Positions 25,201 to 36,638 are shown, counted from the stretch's first letter. The stretch is 64,000 nucleotides of DNA from Papilionanthe hookeriana x Papilionanthe teres (GCA_022702705.1 CM040424.1:143907165-143971164), one strand, 5' to 3'. Notes: generated by a model from the sequence alone, not told the origin. Translations and numbers: made by a program.

Positions 25201-27300
25201 AAATATAACATCACTTAAGACATAAAGAATTCAAAAATAAATTTAAAACAACTTGAACACTATTCCAAACTTAAACTCATTAATTAAAATTAAATTGAAT
25301 TACAAATCACTTGAACATCGATTTGCCCTCAAAAGCTCTTGTTGTCATAACTCCTAAATGAAGTGTTAAGTGAAGTGTTACTTCACTCATAGGATATTCA
25401 AATGTCCTAGTTCACTGAGCAAGATAACAAAACTTGAACTCTTGGATGATTGATTCATTATATAATTAAATTCTCTTGGACTTAAAATAATCCTAAAAGT
25501 ATTGAAAAGATGTTTAAGATTCGTCTTAAGCACTTCCTCAATATGATATGGTATTTATAAGAATAATTGAACTTAATTGTTCTTTGATGAAGAAAATCGT
25601 CCTCAAACCAAAACACAAGAACCTAGACGTCATAGGAGATGACTAGCTATAGGAGTAGGACCTTGGTAGAAAACCATAAACCTTCCCTTAGCTTTACCTA
25701 CGAACTTGTTTTAAATGCTTAAATATTCTAAATTGTGTTTAAGTGCAGCCTGGGATGACGGGAAGACCCTCCAGGTGCGCTTTTATTTTATTGCAATTTA
25801 CCTTCTTACAATTAACCTTATTGCAAATGCACTTCCTTTTCTTGCATGATAAACAACTGTTGCATGAAAACCCACACCTTTAGGATAGCCCCTAAAACTG
25901 AAACCAAAATTAAATTAAAAGTCATTACAAGATAAAATTCACCACCACAACATTTCAAAATATAAAACAACTCAAAATTTAATCACAAACAAAACAACAA
26001 AACTACAACTACAACTAAATTAAAACGTCTTGTTGGATGATCGGGAATACCTCGGATGATGTAACCTACGTGTTGCTAACGAGATTTCCCACGGTCTAAA
26101 TGAAAGTGTGGAACTCATTTAGTTGAGTTTAGCAAATTCATCTGGACTAAGTGAATCCGATAAAAATAATGATGTCGGAAGGATGGAACCGTGGGATCTT
26201 AACCGGTGTTGTTATAATCAACTTTAAGATTTGTTTTAATTAAAACATAAAAAAAACACTTGGACTTTAAGATTTCTAAAACCAAACTCTTCTCTTCTCT
26301 TTTGATTACAATCTTCTAAAACTAAACCCTCGCAACAACAAGGAGCTCGGAGCATGGTGGGCAAGCACGACCATCGTCATCGAGCAAAACTCGAGTCTAC
26401 TCCAGCAAAACTTTCTTAGAACTAAATAACCAAGTCATAGGATTTCGAGGTAGTTTGCCTAGTGCAACATAAATCCTCAACCTTTTTTTAGGCATTTGCA
26501 TTGTAAATTAAGCCCTAACCGATCTTAGGACTCCGAGGTAGTCATTTGGTACTACATAAACCCTCACATCTTCGAGGCTATTTGTATGGTCATGTCATAT
26601 GAATATAAGTCCTAATTAATTAAAATTGACAAGATCAAAACATTAAATAAATATTAGGACTTTCCTAAATTCAAGCCAAAAAATAGGATAGTCGGGAAAT
26701 TACCGAAGTTCGCTTCGAATCTGTAATTTCTCCTACCTTTCTTCCTTTCGAATTCCCAAAACAAAATGTTCCAAACTTGATCCATTCCCTATTGAAATTC
26801 CAAAATTCAATCCCTTGAAAACTTAAACTTTGAGATTCTTGAGAGCAGAACTACTGATTATTATCGAGAGTTTTCTTAAGTGATTCCCGTCACTTAAGAT
26901 GTAATTAACTATAGGGGCTTGCCCTTATAGGGAATTTTAAGAACCCAGCTAATATAAACCCTGCTTAATTCCTTTATTTTAAGCAGGGAAACTTGTCGGC
27001 TTATAAAATTGGTTCGTAGACCAAACGGATGTCACAAATCTTCTAGTTTATTTAATATAGCCCCATCACCAAACAGTGTGTCTATTCTTCGGGATAGATA
27101 CACGGTTTGTGATGTGGTGCTCGTTTATATAAACTATCTGGGATGTGAGGTCGGTTTGATTTCATATCTTAAAATTATTTTCAAAATCAAATACTACTTT
27201 TCAAATTATTTATTTAAATTAAATTAAAAAATCCGTCGACAACTTCTGTTAGACGACCCCCTTTTTAAAATAATACACATAACTTAAAAATATGCCGACA

Positions 27301-28068
27301 AAGCACCAACGTTTACACTGGTAATTGCTCTAAATGGTTGAAGTACCTCTTCCCAGGTTTCAAACTTTACTCTAGATCGTTCACATAATGAATGAATCAA
27401 GGAAGGAAATCCCATACCTGCAGTAGTGGTTGATCTAGCACTATTCAAAACATAATCATAAATTATACCTCCAATGTCAATAGGCTTCCCTTGCTGAATA
27501 CAATGGTTCAACACAACTCTTTCTCTCGTTACTTCACTAGTGTGGCTCGAAGGTAACAACTTAGATGAGATAAAATAAGGTCATGCCTTAGAAATGGCAT
27601 TCAATTTGAAAGCAGGAAAGTTCACTCTTCTATCATTAGTTATTTTTCATAATCCTCTTCCATCAGTCAGAAATTCCATGATCTCATCTAATTCTCCTTC
27701 TGTAGGATGATAGTTAAAATAAAAACAAAACATGTTAGGAGGTATTCCATAAAAAGTATTGATTGCCCCAGAAGAAAAGTTGACCTCATGCCTCCTAACC
27801 ATCACTTAATTCTCTCCTGCAGCAGGCAAATTTGCATAAAATTCTCGAACCACAGAAACAACAACAACAGTGGAGAAGCAACAGTAATTCTCCCAATTCC
27901 TTTTAGCAATCATTCCTTCAATCACCTCTCCTGGTTTACTAAAACTCGCTCAGGAATCAACTTACGTGACTGCAATGCATCAACGTATCATTCCTCAGCC
28001 CTCATATTAACAAATTTGTCAGAATCAAATCTTGTCTTTTCTCGTGCATGCTTTGACTTTGGAACCAT
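27301..28068 (-). pseudogene. E3 env-position ORF, N-terminal part (plant 'putative transposon protein' type)
   Basis: The first part of the ORF broken by G copy 2. The start at 28068 is a Met followed by P-K-S-K-H-A. Ordered landmarks are F-V-N-M-R-A (near 28010), N-W-E-N-Y-C (27890), R-E-F-Y-A-N-L (27840), the V-R-R-H-E-V-N-F strand (27790), N-T-F-Y-G-I-P (27745), H-P-T-E-G-E-L-D-E-I (27700), P-S-S-H-T-S-E-V-T (27550), and G-F-P-S-L-I-H-S-L-C-E-R (27400). These are hallmarks of a domain widespread in plant genomes and annotated as putative plant transposon protein. It sits where Athila elements carry their env-like gene. One frameshift and about four stops disable it. The biochemical function is unknown. 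Confidence 0.75.
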
Positions 28069-28450
28069 CTCTAAAAATTCACGAAAAAATTCACCATAAA
28101 TTCCAAAATCAAACTAAACTTGCTAAAATATCTTCCAAAAGATATTTTCACTAAATCCAAGCAATTTCTCAAGTTTTTCCCCAAATTTTCACCATGAATA
28201 GTGATTTTAAGATTTTCCAAAATGAACTCAAAATACATGGTGAAAATCAAAAATTTTTACTTAGGAGTAGTACTCTTACCTCATGGAATCCAAATATAAC
28301 AATTTTCTTTTGAGATTGGCTCTTAAGTTATCCACAATATGATGCCCTAGGCTCCTCTTTCACGATAAACCGAAGGTTGAAGACGATGGGGCGGTTTAAA
28401 AATGGTAATTTTTGGGTTTTTAACTGTTGGGAACCAATTTTCGTGAACTG

Positions 28451-28570
28451 GTGCCTAAGCGCGAACTATTGGCGCTTAGCCGCAAAATCTGGCGCTTAAA
28501 CGCCGGCACTTTGGCGGTTAGCCGCGAAATCTGGCGCTTAAGCGCCGGCACTTTGGCGCTTAGCCGCCAA
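28451..28570. repeat. GGCGCC-type palindrome cluster, E3, between small ORF and env-position ORF
   Basis: Six units such as GGCGCTTAAGCGCC and GGCGCTTAGCCGCC, in places spaced about 22-35 bases apart. The surrounding spacer 28069-28971 has no other feature. Confidence 0.85.
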
Positions 28571-28971
28571 TACCCAAATATTCACAATAATGATATATGC
28601 ATTAAATCACTTGGTTAATCACCCTTAATTACTCCAAAATAATTATTTCTCCCCACATAAATCTTCAATATTCCAAATCAAAATTAAATATCCATTGATT
28701 TAACATAAATTTCACAAAAACCCAAACTTATATTAAAAGAAACATAACACTTGATAAAACTCTAGAATTTCTATCCATACATAAAGGATGAAATTCTCTA
28801 AATACAAGAGACTTTAATCTCAAACTGATAAGTATACATCTCTAGGATGTAACCATCACATCATCAGGCTTAATTAATACGTAAATATAAACACTAATCA
28901 CACCAAACATAACACACAAGAACACTAAACATAACACATAAGAACACTAAACAAATAAGAACAAAGCATTC

Positions 28972-29376
28972 TTAATTCCATTCTCCGTTAGGCGAATTAT
29001 ATCCAGGACCACTATTATTCTCATTTGACCCTTCTGGAATATAAATTTGATAGAACGGGCAATAATTGTTCATTGTTACATCTTCTTCTTCAATCCATTT
29101 GTTTTTCACAAACATCGGCTTATCTGGTTCTTCCACATACCTTGAATGACTTAATTGCATCTTGAGTTGCCATCCCATGTGCTCCAACTGCAAATTAGTT
29201 TCATTGATCTTTGCTTCCATTGAAGTCACTCGGGCTTCAATTTTTGCAATTATTTCAGCAATCCCTTGAATACTAACAGCAAGATATCCATTGAATAACT
29301 CTTTAGCACTGTCACTAACGAACTTACTCTTCTCAGAATCTTGCTTCTTCTTAGTCTCATTCTCTCACGAAGACAT
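28972..29376 (-). pseudogene. E3 small ORF downstream of pol
   Basis: About 134 codons in one frame with a single TGA at codon 4; it begins Met-Ser-Ser like the E2 copy. L-F-N-G-Y and A-V-S-I-Q lie near codons 29-38, a helical region with regularly placed Ile/Leu follows, then Q-L-E-H-M-G-W-Q-L-K-M-Q-L and V-K-N-K-W-I-E-E-E. The tail (Y-Q-I-Y-I-P-E-G) differs from E2 and E4. Sequence and position are shared with 11085-11480 and 42566-42912. Family not recognised. Confidence 0.7.
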
Positions 29377-29580
29377 GATGCACTCAAAACTCTCTTCTTA
29401 AGACTCAGAAATGAAAATAAGACTTGGGGCAAGTGTTTCTCTTAAATTAGGTCCTTTTTATAGACTTGGGAAGTGCTAAAACTGCCTCAAGACGTTTTAA
29501 AACTCAAAAATAATATCCAAAACTACTCCCCCATGATCTAGGCTTCTAGAACCTCATTTTTCACGTTTTTTGTAACTCTA

Positions 29581-29620
29581 GCGCCTAAGTGCCAACCAGT
29601 CGGCGCTTAGCCGCCAGTGC
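29581..29620. repeat. GGCGCC-type palindrome cluster, E3, between pol and small ORF
   Basis: Two units (GCGCCTAAGTGCC, CGGCGCTTAGCCGCC). Equivalent to 11611-11699 in E2 and 42341-42414 in E4. Confidence 0.75.
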
Positions 29621-29802
29621 TCAATTTAGCATAGGTCTGCTAAGTGTCCAAATTTTCATTCTGACTTCTCTAAGTCATCAATTAAGGTCAAATAAACTCT
29701 ACTATAGTTTAAAAACTCCAAATTACTACCACTAAAAACATAAAATCAAACCAAACAAAGCAAACAAAGCACATAAATACAAACATAATGCAAAGCACAC
29801 CG

Positions 29803-29855
29803 ATAATTATAGGTTGCCTCCCACAAAGCGCTTGTTTTAACGTCTTCAGCCTGAC
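29803..29855 (-). other. Conserved post-pol block, E3
   Basis: On the minus strand a GCTGAAGACGTTAAAAC segment is followed by AAGCGCTTTGTGGGAGGCAA. It is nearly the same as E4 at 41979-42028. A non-coding block kept just after the integrase stop. Confidence 0.75.
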
Positions 29856-29866
29856 ATACCCAGAAC

Positions 29867-31318
29867 TCATTCTAAGTGACCCAACATCAAATTATTATCA
29901 TATTTATATTTATTGACTGAAAAATATTGTTTAAGTCTATGTCCTTTAACTTTAAATATTTTTTCAGTCTTAGGATCTTGAATATCTACAGCTCCACAAG
30001 AATAAACTTTTATCACAATAAATGGACCCATCCACCTGGACTTAAGTTTTCCAGAAAATATTCTCAATCTACCATTATACAGTAAAACTTTTTGTCTTGG
30101 TACAAGATTTTTAGCAAGAATCTTCCGATCATGCCATAATTTCATCTTTTCCTTATAAATCTTAGCATTTTCATAAGATTCATTTCTTATTTCTTCAAGC
30201 TCATTTAATTACAATAATCTCTTTTCAGTAGCATCTTTCAAATTTTAATTGAATTCTTTAATAGCTCAATATACTTTATGCTCAAGTTCAAATGGTAAAT
30301 GACAAGCTTTTCCAAAAATTAGCCTATATGGGGACATTCCTATAGGTGTTCTGTAAGCAGTCCTATAGACCCACAAAGCATAATCCAGTTTGATTGACCA
30401 ATCCTTTCTATTTGGATTAACAGTTTTTTCCAATATTCTTTTAATTTCACTATTGGATAATTCAACCAAACCACTTGTCTGCGGATGATAAGCAGTAGCA
30501 ATGCGATGATTAATATGATATTTCTTTGCTAACTTCCCAATAATCATATTTCTAAATTGACTTCCCCCATCAGTTATAATTACTCTAAGTATTCCAAATC
30601 TACAAAATATATTATTTTCTAAAAACTTTGCAACACTTTGAGCATCACATCGAGGTAAAGCAATAGCTTCAATCCATTTGGAAACATAGTCTACTGCTAT
30701 TAAAATATAAACATTTATGAAAGATGGAGTAAATGGTCTCATAAAATCTAGTCCCCAAACATCAAATATTTCAACTTCAAACATATAATTGAGGGGCATC
30801 TCATTTCTTCTATAAATATTGCCTACACGCTGACATCTATCACAATTTTTAATATAATCATTCACATCCTTAAAAATTGTAGGCCAATAAAATCCTGATT
30901 GTAATATTCTATATGTAGTCTTATCACTTCCAAAATGTTCCCCATAATCAGAATCATGACATTTTTGAATAATTTCATAAGTCACTTCCAAAGGTACTCA
31001 TCTTTGAATTATAAGATCCTTTCCTTGTTTATATAAAAATGGATCATCCCAAAAATAAGTCTTAACATCAGACAGAAATTTCTTCTTTTCTTGGTATGTC
31101 AAACCATAAGGTATAATATTACTAACAATAACGTTTACTATGTCTGCATACCACGGAACACACAATTCTTTAACGATGAACAATTTTTCATCGGGAAAAT
31201 GTTCATTAATTTCTTCAATATCACGGAGAGATTTTTCAATTTCAAGCCTGGACAAATGATCAGCAATTTGATTATCAGAACCCTTCCTATCTACTATCTC
31301 AAAATAAAATTCTTGCAA
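29867..31318 (-). pseudogene. E3 RNase H end and integrase
   Basis: It starts in the last residues of RNase H (D-N-Q-I-A-D-H-L-S-R-L), continues into the integrase zinc domain (C-H-D...E-H-F-G and C-D-R-C, near 30960-30830), then the catalytic core. Asp of G-L-D-F-M is near 30755, Asp of T-D-G-G-S near 30560 and Glu of G-L-V-E-L-S-N near 30460, so the D,D-35-E set is present. The C-terminal block with H-R-L-K-Q-Y is near 29940. In-frame stops lie near 31000 and 30266, and there is at least one frameshift after 30266. Integrase would insert the cDNA into the host chromosome. It follows gag directly because protease and RT are deleted. Confidence 0.85.
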
Positions 31319-31327
31319 AAGAAGAAT

Positions 31328-32727
31328 CTATCTTATCAGTTGAATTGCTTTTACTTGTTCTTTATTCTTTTCTCTTTGATTCACTTCAGTATTACTTGGA
31401 AGCATTCCTTGGGATCTATTACTTATGGCATTTGCAATTTGTCCCAATTGATTTTCTATATTTCTGATGTTTGCTTCTTGAATTTGTAATTGATTTCCCA
31501 TATGTGATACTACTTCTTCCATAGACAACTTCTTCTCCTTATTTTGTAAAGCATTGTTATAACCTGAAGGATAAGTTAATTTATTATTATTATTACCTTG
31601 GTTGTTCCAATTCCCCAATGGTTTTACTTGGTGGTTCCTCCATTGTTGATTAACACCACCCTGATTATTGTTATTCCAGTTAAAATTTGGATGATTCTTC
31701 CAACCTGGGTTATAATAATTGGAATATGGGTTGTTAGGTTTACTTATGGCATTCACAGTTTCTGGTGAATAATAAGAATCAACCATTTGGCCTAATGAAT
31801 TTTCTTCAATCATTAGATTTGGCTGAGAAAAATTCATCCCAAATTGGTCTATCTTCCTTGATACAACAACAACTTGATTTGCTAACATTGTAAAAGCATC
31901 ATTCTCAAAAACACTGACTACCTTTTTAGGATTTAACCTTTCAGAAGGCCATTGAAAATTATTAGTAGCCATTTCTTAAATTAAAGCATAAGCATCAGAA
32001 AATGGTTTAGACATTAATGATCCACCAGCAGAAGCATCGATGATTGATCTAAGAGATTCAACTAATCCATTATAAAAAGTTTGAATTATTAACCAATCTG
32101 GTATCGCATGATGTGGACATTTCCTGAGGAGATCTTTAAATCTTTCTCATGCTTCATATATTGATTCCCCTTTAAACTGACAAAAAGATGTTATATCATT
32201 TCTCAACTTAGTAGTCTTAGATGGTGGAAAATATTTAGCAAGGAACTTTTGTGACAGTTCACCCCAAGTTCTTATTGATCCAGGTGGTAATGAATGTAAC
32301 AATATTTTAGTTTTATCCCTTAATGAGAAAGGAAAAAGTCTAAGTCTAATAGCATCATCCGAAACACCATCATATTTAAAAGTAGCACAAAACTCTAGAA
32401 AATTAGCAAGATGCAAATTAGGATCTTCAGTTATTGCTCCCCAAACTGATTATTAGACACCATTTGGATAATAGCAGGTTTAAACTCAAAAGAATTAGCA
32501 GCTACATCATGATTTTGAATACTACCAAGAAATTCATCTACTGTAGGGTTAACATAATCTCTTAAAGGTCTTAATTCTTGATGTATGCCTACATTTTGAT
32601 TTTGATGATCTATCATTTCTTGAATATTTTTAATTTTTTCTGTATTTTTAATTTTTTTGACTTTTCTGTTAGTTCTTTCTAATTCAGAATCGTAAGACAC
32701 AAGTCCTTCAGAACCTGAATTACGCAT
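31328..32727 (-). pseudogene. E3 gag, joined to the RNase H end by a deletion
   Basis: Start at 32727 (Met-Arg-Asn-Ser-Gly-Ser), aligning with E1 and E4. Landmarks are L-R-D-Y-V-N-P near 32570, F-L-E-F-C-A-T-F near 32390, F-P-F-S-L-R-D-K near 32320, P-S-K-T-T-K-L-R-N-D near 32220, and N-N-F-Q-W-P-S near 31960. The Asn/Trp-rich repeat is at 31740-31600 and the V-K-A-I-Q end at 31340. A frameshift lies near 32430 and a TGA (for Trp) near 32147; the last 215 codons are open. At 31328 the frame runs through one stop straight into the RNase H end in the same frame. Confidence 0.85.
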
Positions 32728-32827
32728 ACAACAATAAAACAAAACAAAACACAACACACTAACAAAAATAAAGAAAAGTAAAAATTTAAAATTTCTTAAT
32801 TTTCTTTAAAATGCAATTTAATTATTT

Positions 32828-32845
32828 TCCCCAACAACGGCGCCA
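32828..32845 (-). promoter_or_regulatory. E3 primer binding site (tRNA-Asp)
   Basis: TGGCGCCGTTGTTGGGGA on the minus strand; one mismatch to tRNA-Asp. It lies six bases from the LTR end at 32852. 32728-32827 is leader with no feature. Confidence 0.9.
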
Positions 32846-32896
32846 AAAACGTGATCCCCTATAAATATATGTTCTTACAAATATGATATGAAAATA

Positions 32897-32959
32897 GGCA
32901 ACGACACCAAAAAACTTGATCCCGCCGGATGTATATATGTGCGCCAAAAACTTGACTCC
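32897..32959 (-). repeat. Primer-binding-site relics inside the E3 5' LTR end
   Basis: Same two decayed junction copies as in the 3' LTR (16115-16176), so they were part of the LTR before this insertion. Confidence 0.75.
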
Positions 32960-34460
32960 ACACCAAATATATTTGTTGATGATTTAGATATGAAAATCAT
33001 GATTTTTATAATATGGGATACTATGCAAGTATACGTATCGTTTATCAAGTAATATAGGACTTTCTGATTAAGCCCCGAGATATCAAACCCACAGGAAAAA
33101 TGTAAAATCTTTAAAGAAATCAAAAAAATTATAGTATGTATTGATTTTGAAAAGTTGATATGTCTTTTGTAATGTTCTTAATAAAATGTTAAGCAAGAAA
33201 TTAAAATTATAATAACTAATAACACTGTATGTAAATTACTATTAACTAGAATATCTTTTTCTTTCCTTTTATGAAATAATAATAATTATTAAAGTATTGT
33301 TGTGGAAGTTTTTAAATTTTGTTTTGACAGATAGAAGCAAATGTGTTCTTTACCCTTACTTAGATCTATAAAGAACATAGGTTAATTTGAAATTTTTATC
33401 ATTTTTAATATGGTTAGGCAGGGAAGATACCAGTCTCCCACTCTAGAGTTCCCTCGATTCCCACCACCTGGGGGATAACTTCTCATAATAAAACTCAAAA
33501 CTTCAAACCAAATTAGGGTGTTTTAGTCTATCACTCTAAAATCCTCTAATTTTTCTCCATTCCATAAAAATATCTTCTAATATTACATTCAATTATATGG
33601 ACCACAATTCTCACCCACATAATTATATAATTGCATGTGATTCTTACTAACTTTTATGAGACAATACCGCATTGGATCTTACATAATCTCAAGAAATTCT
33701 ACAACTTAACAGGCCAAATTAAGAAGTAAACAAAGTTTTTAGAATCAATCTTCACAACTTCTTCCAACTTTTAAACACTTATACTTTCAACAATAATTCT
33801 CTATAAATTATTTACTTCTCCATTTAAGAAAGAAAAAGATAAGTAAACTACTCAGAATGCATTGAGAAAATACAAAAACACGTTGATTTGAAATTAAAAA
33901 CCATAAGAAAAACAACAAACAAAAACAAGTATTAATTAAAAAACTAAATGTAAGAACAAAAGTAAACACTTATCTGAAAATTCTCTCCACAAGACTCAGG
34001 AAGTTCCTCTGAAACTTTAACTCTTCACTAAACTACTCCTCAGAGCGGATCTCTCAACTCCGATGACTCGTAATAACTTCAAACTTCAATAAAAACTAAA
34101 CTAAAAAGGAAGAAAAGAAGTGGGAAGAAGAAGGCTTCACTCCGACCATTTTCTCCTTTCTACTCTCTACTCCTACTCCAAATTAAAACTAAAATAAAAA
34201 CTCTGTAAAAAATGCAATGGAAGAACCCTTCAAAATGCAAAGGAAATGCTCCTTAATCTTTCCTAAGACTCTTTAAATAGTAAACCAAAAGGTGACTTGG
34301 TGTCTCTTCAAAATGTGTCAAGATTCAATGTATCTACCAAAGAATGCACCCCTTCATTCAAACTTGCCGCCCAAAGGAAGTTATGGAAGTTACCACCAAG
34401 AGTTGCATCCCATCCCCTTTGAAATTGATGCCAAATTCATTTTAATTTCTCTTTTTAACT

Positions 34461-34500
34461 GTGGCGGCTAAGCGCCGGCCCAGCGGTGCTTAGCTGACAG
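34461..34500. repeat. GGCGCC-type palindrome cluster in the E3 5' LTR
   Basis: GGCGGCTAAGCGCCGGCC followed by a decayed second unit; same place as 17711-17750 in the 3' LTR. Confidence 0.75.
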
Positions 34501-34684
34501 TGCCAAATTTTCATTTTTCATCTTTTTTTGCTCCAAATTTGATCCAATTTTGCTCCTTTCATCATGATCATTCATTTTCATCATACCTGCAAAAAAAACA
34601 CAAAATACCTTCCATTAAAGTGCAATATCATTAAAAATAGGTATAAAAATGTGCACAAAAATACTATATATTTTAGGTGTATCA

Positions 34685-34837
34685 AATACTTGTTACTTTC
34701 TTAGGATTTACCCTTTTTGAGGGCCATTAAAAATTAGTAGTCATCTCTTAAATTAAGACATAAGCTTCATCTAATGGTTTAGACATTACTGAACCTCCAG
34801 GGCAGCATCAATTATAGATTTAAGGGTTCCTACTAAC
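34685..34837 (-). pseudogene. E2 gag fragment between E3 and E4
   Basis: About 150 bases of gag, including K-S-I-I-D-A-A (near 34810) and N-P-K-K-V-T-S near 34700. The left edge joins the fragment at 16069 in frame. The right edge is the E4 LTR start; the 5' part of E2 must lie beyond the window. The first five bases (AATAC) are the E3 target duplication. Confidence 0.8.
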
Positions 34838-35021
34838 TGATCTATAAAAAATATCTATTTCTTTATGTCTTAATTCTTATTAATTTCTAAGGATATTATG
34901 CTTTAATGAAAGGTATTTTTTGTGTTTTTGGATGTAGGTAATGTAAAAAGGTCTAAGAAGGAAAAATGAGCAAAAAGGAGCAAAAATGGAGCAAAATACC
35001 AAAAGTATAAAAAATATGGCT

Positions 35022-35300
35022 CGGCGCCTAGCGCAGAACCGGCGCTCAGGCGCCAGATTTGATACGAAAACTTTCAAGTTTTTGACAACATTTGATCAGT
35101 TATTTTGATGGAGTGAGCAGTTATTGGACATTCTAGAAGGCTCGCTGTTGTTCCTTGATAATAGGACATGTGATACATTGCATTTGGACGCTCCAAAACG
35201 GTTTTAATCGTGAAGAGGTGCGAGCCAAAGTGAAGAGGTGCGAAGAACTAGACGCAATGTCCGGTGCCTAGGCGCTAGATTCCGGCGCCTAGGTGCCAGA
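35022..35300. repeat. GGCGCC palindrome clusters in the E4 LTR
   Basis: Two groups, 35022-35058 (GGCGCTCAGGCGCC) and 35262-35300 (GGTGCCTAGGCGC, GGCGCCTAGGTGCC), about 200 bases apart. Confidence 0.8.
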
Positions 35301-35370
35301 CTGACCTTCTAGAAGATTCATTGAATGTGGACTATTTTTGAAGAGGTGCCTCAAGGCAACTCTTGAAGCC

Positions 35371-35378
35371 TATAAATA
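35371..35378 (+). promoter_or_regulatory. TATA box of the E4 LTR
   Basis: TATAAATA in a good plant context (GCCTATAAATAGAGG), 534 bases into the LTR. Transcription would start about 30 bases downstream. Inferred from sequence only. Confidence 0.65.
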
Positions 35379-36638
35379 GAGGTCCATTTCTTCAGAAAAC
35401 GTGTACCTCCCATTGTACCCCTTTCTCTTATCTACTTTAGGATCTCTCAGCCTTAGAGCGAGAATTAGAGAGAGAAATTTAGGGCCACTTTTGTTTAGTT
35501 TAGTGAGTTTATTTTCAAGTTATTGCATCCGGAGTTCATTACACCGTGGAGTCGGTAGGAATCGAAGATCCGTAGAAGAAATATTTGAGATAAGTATATT
35601 TTTATATTTGATTCAAAGTTTAATTATCATGTTTTGTTATTTATTTTCAATGTGTTCTGAGTAGTTAGTTACTTTCTTACTTCAATTATGAAGAGATAGA
35701 TAAGATAATATAAAGATTTGATGGAGAATTAAAATTCAAAATATTTTCAAAATATTGTGATGACATTAATACCTGATCTTACTTTACTTTTTAAATTGGC
35801 CGTTTGAATTGTTAAAACCTGTTGAAAAGTTTTGAGACCTTGAAGGAGAAGAACTTGTAACTTGTAAATGTCACATGAATCCTTGGGTAGTCGAAGGCCA
35901 AGTGTGGGCTATTCATGGTGAAGTGCAAATAAATAGGAAGATAATATTTAAAGGGCGTAGAATTGATAAGTTTTTAGAGTGACAGACTAAATTCTTATAA
36001 TTTGATTTATAGACTAGGAAAGGGTCACAATTAGGGCCGACCATAGCCACCCTTGGACATCTAGAAGTGTGAGCCTAGATTAACCCATTCTACTAACAAT
36101 ACATTCGGACCTATTCTGTAAATTAGTCAATGTTCTTTGCGCCTGGATGAAAGGGTAAAGAATATGAATGCTTCTATTTGGCACAATACCATAAATTAAA
36201 TTCTCCAATGAATATTAAATTATCTTAAAAATCTTAGATTAATTGAAGGAAAGAAAGTTGTTTATTTTATATAGAATTCATAAAATCATTATCTTATTAT
36301 TGTTTTCTTTATTGCATCTAGTAAATTAATAGTAATTTATAATCAAATTAAAAGATAAAATAAAAATATTTTTACTATTCTATTTCACTTTCACTTCATA
36401 GAAAATTTATTTCTATAAATCTTCCCTGTGGGATCGATACTGGGGTCTTTGTTTAAAAACCCTATATTACTTGAAACGTTACGTATACTTGCGTAGTACC
36501 CCTAGTGTGTAAAAATATTTACTAAATTATATAATATTAATTTTATACACTAGCCGCTATTTATAAATTAAGTCAAAATTTTTGGCTATCTTTTGGAAGC
36601 AAACATTACTGCGTTAAGCGCGGCTCGGGTCAAGTTTT

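Larger units (their letters stand above)
19858..27300 (+). mobile_element. G copy 2: complete 7,443-bp TG...CA unit, probably a solo giant LTR
   Basis: It begins TGTTGACCTC with a perfect 8-bp-stem hairpin (19862-19882) and ends ATGCCGACA. AAGCA flanks both sides. There is no internal duplication, no gag or pol motif, and no PBS or polypurine tract inside, so it behaves as a solo LTR rather than a whole element. The 5' 2.3 kb is C-rich with frequent CCCAA phrases. A TATTTAAA box lies at 22223-22230. Around 22800-23000 is a GC-rich, CpG-containing stretch. 23.4-25.3 kb is extremely AT-rich. 26.0-27.3 kb is of ordinary composition. The family matches copies 1, 3 and 4. ORFs within are short and occur on both strands. 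Confidence 0.85.
32852..34684 (-). mobile_element. E3 5' LTR (1.83 kb)
   Basis: Partner of 16070-17931: starts TGATACACC at 34684, ends GGGATCA at 32852. It has the same palindrome cluster (34461-34500), TATTTAAA-like box near 34271 and PBS relics (32897-32959). The right flank is E2 gag. Confidence 0.9.
34838..36632 (+). mobile_element. E4 5' LTR (1.80 kb)
   Basis: It starts TGATCTATAA, like the E0 start, and ends CGGGTCA. It carries two palindrome clusters (35022-35058, 35262-35300), a TATAAATA box at 35371-35378 and the terminal block with GTGGGATCGATACTGG (36430) and CGTATACTTGCGTAG (36482). The left flank CTAAC belongs to E2 gag. The 3' LTR is outside the window. Confidence 0.9.
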
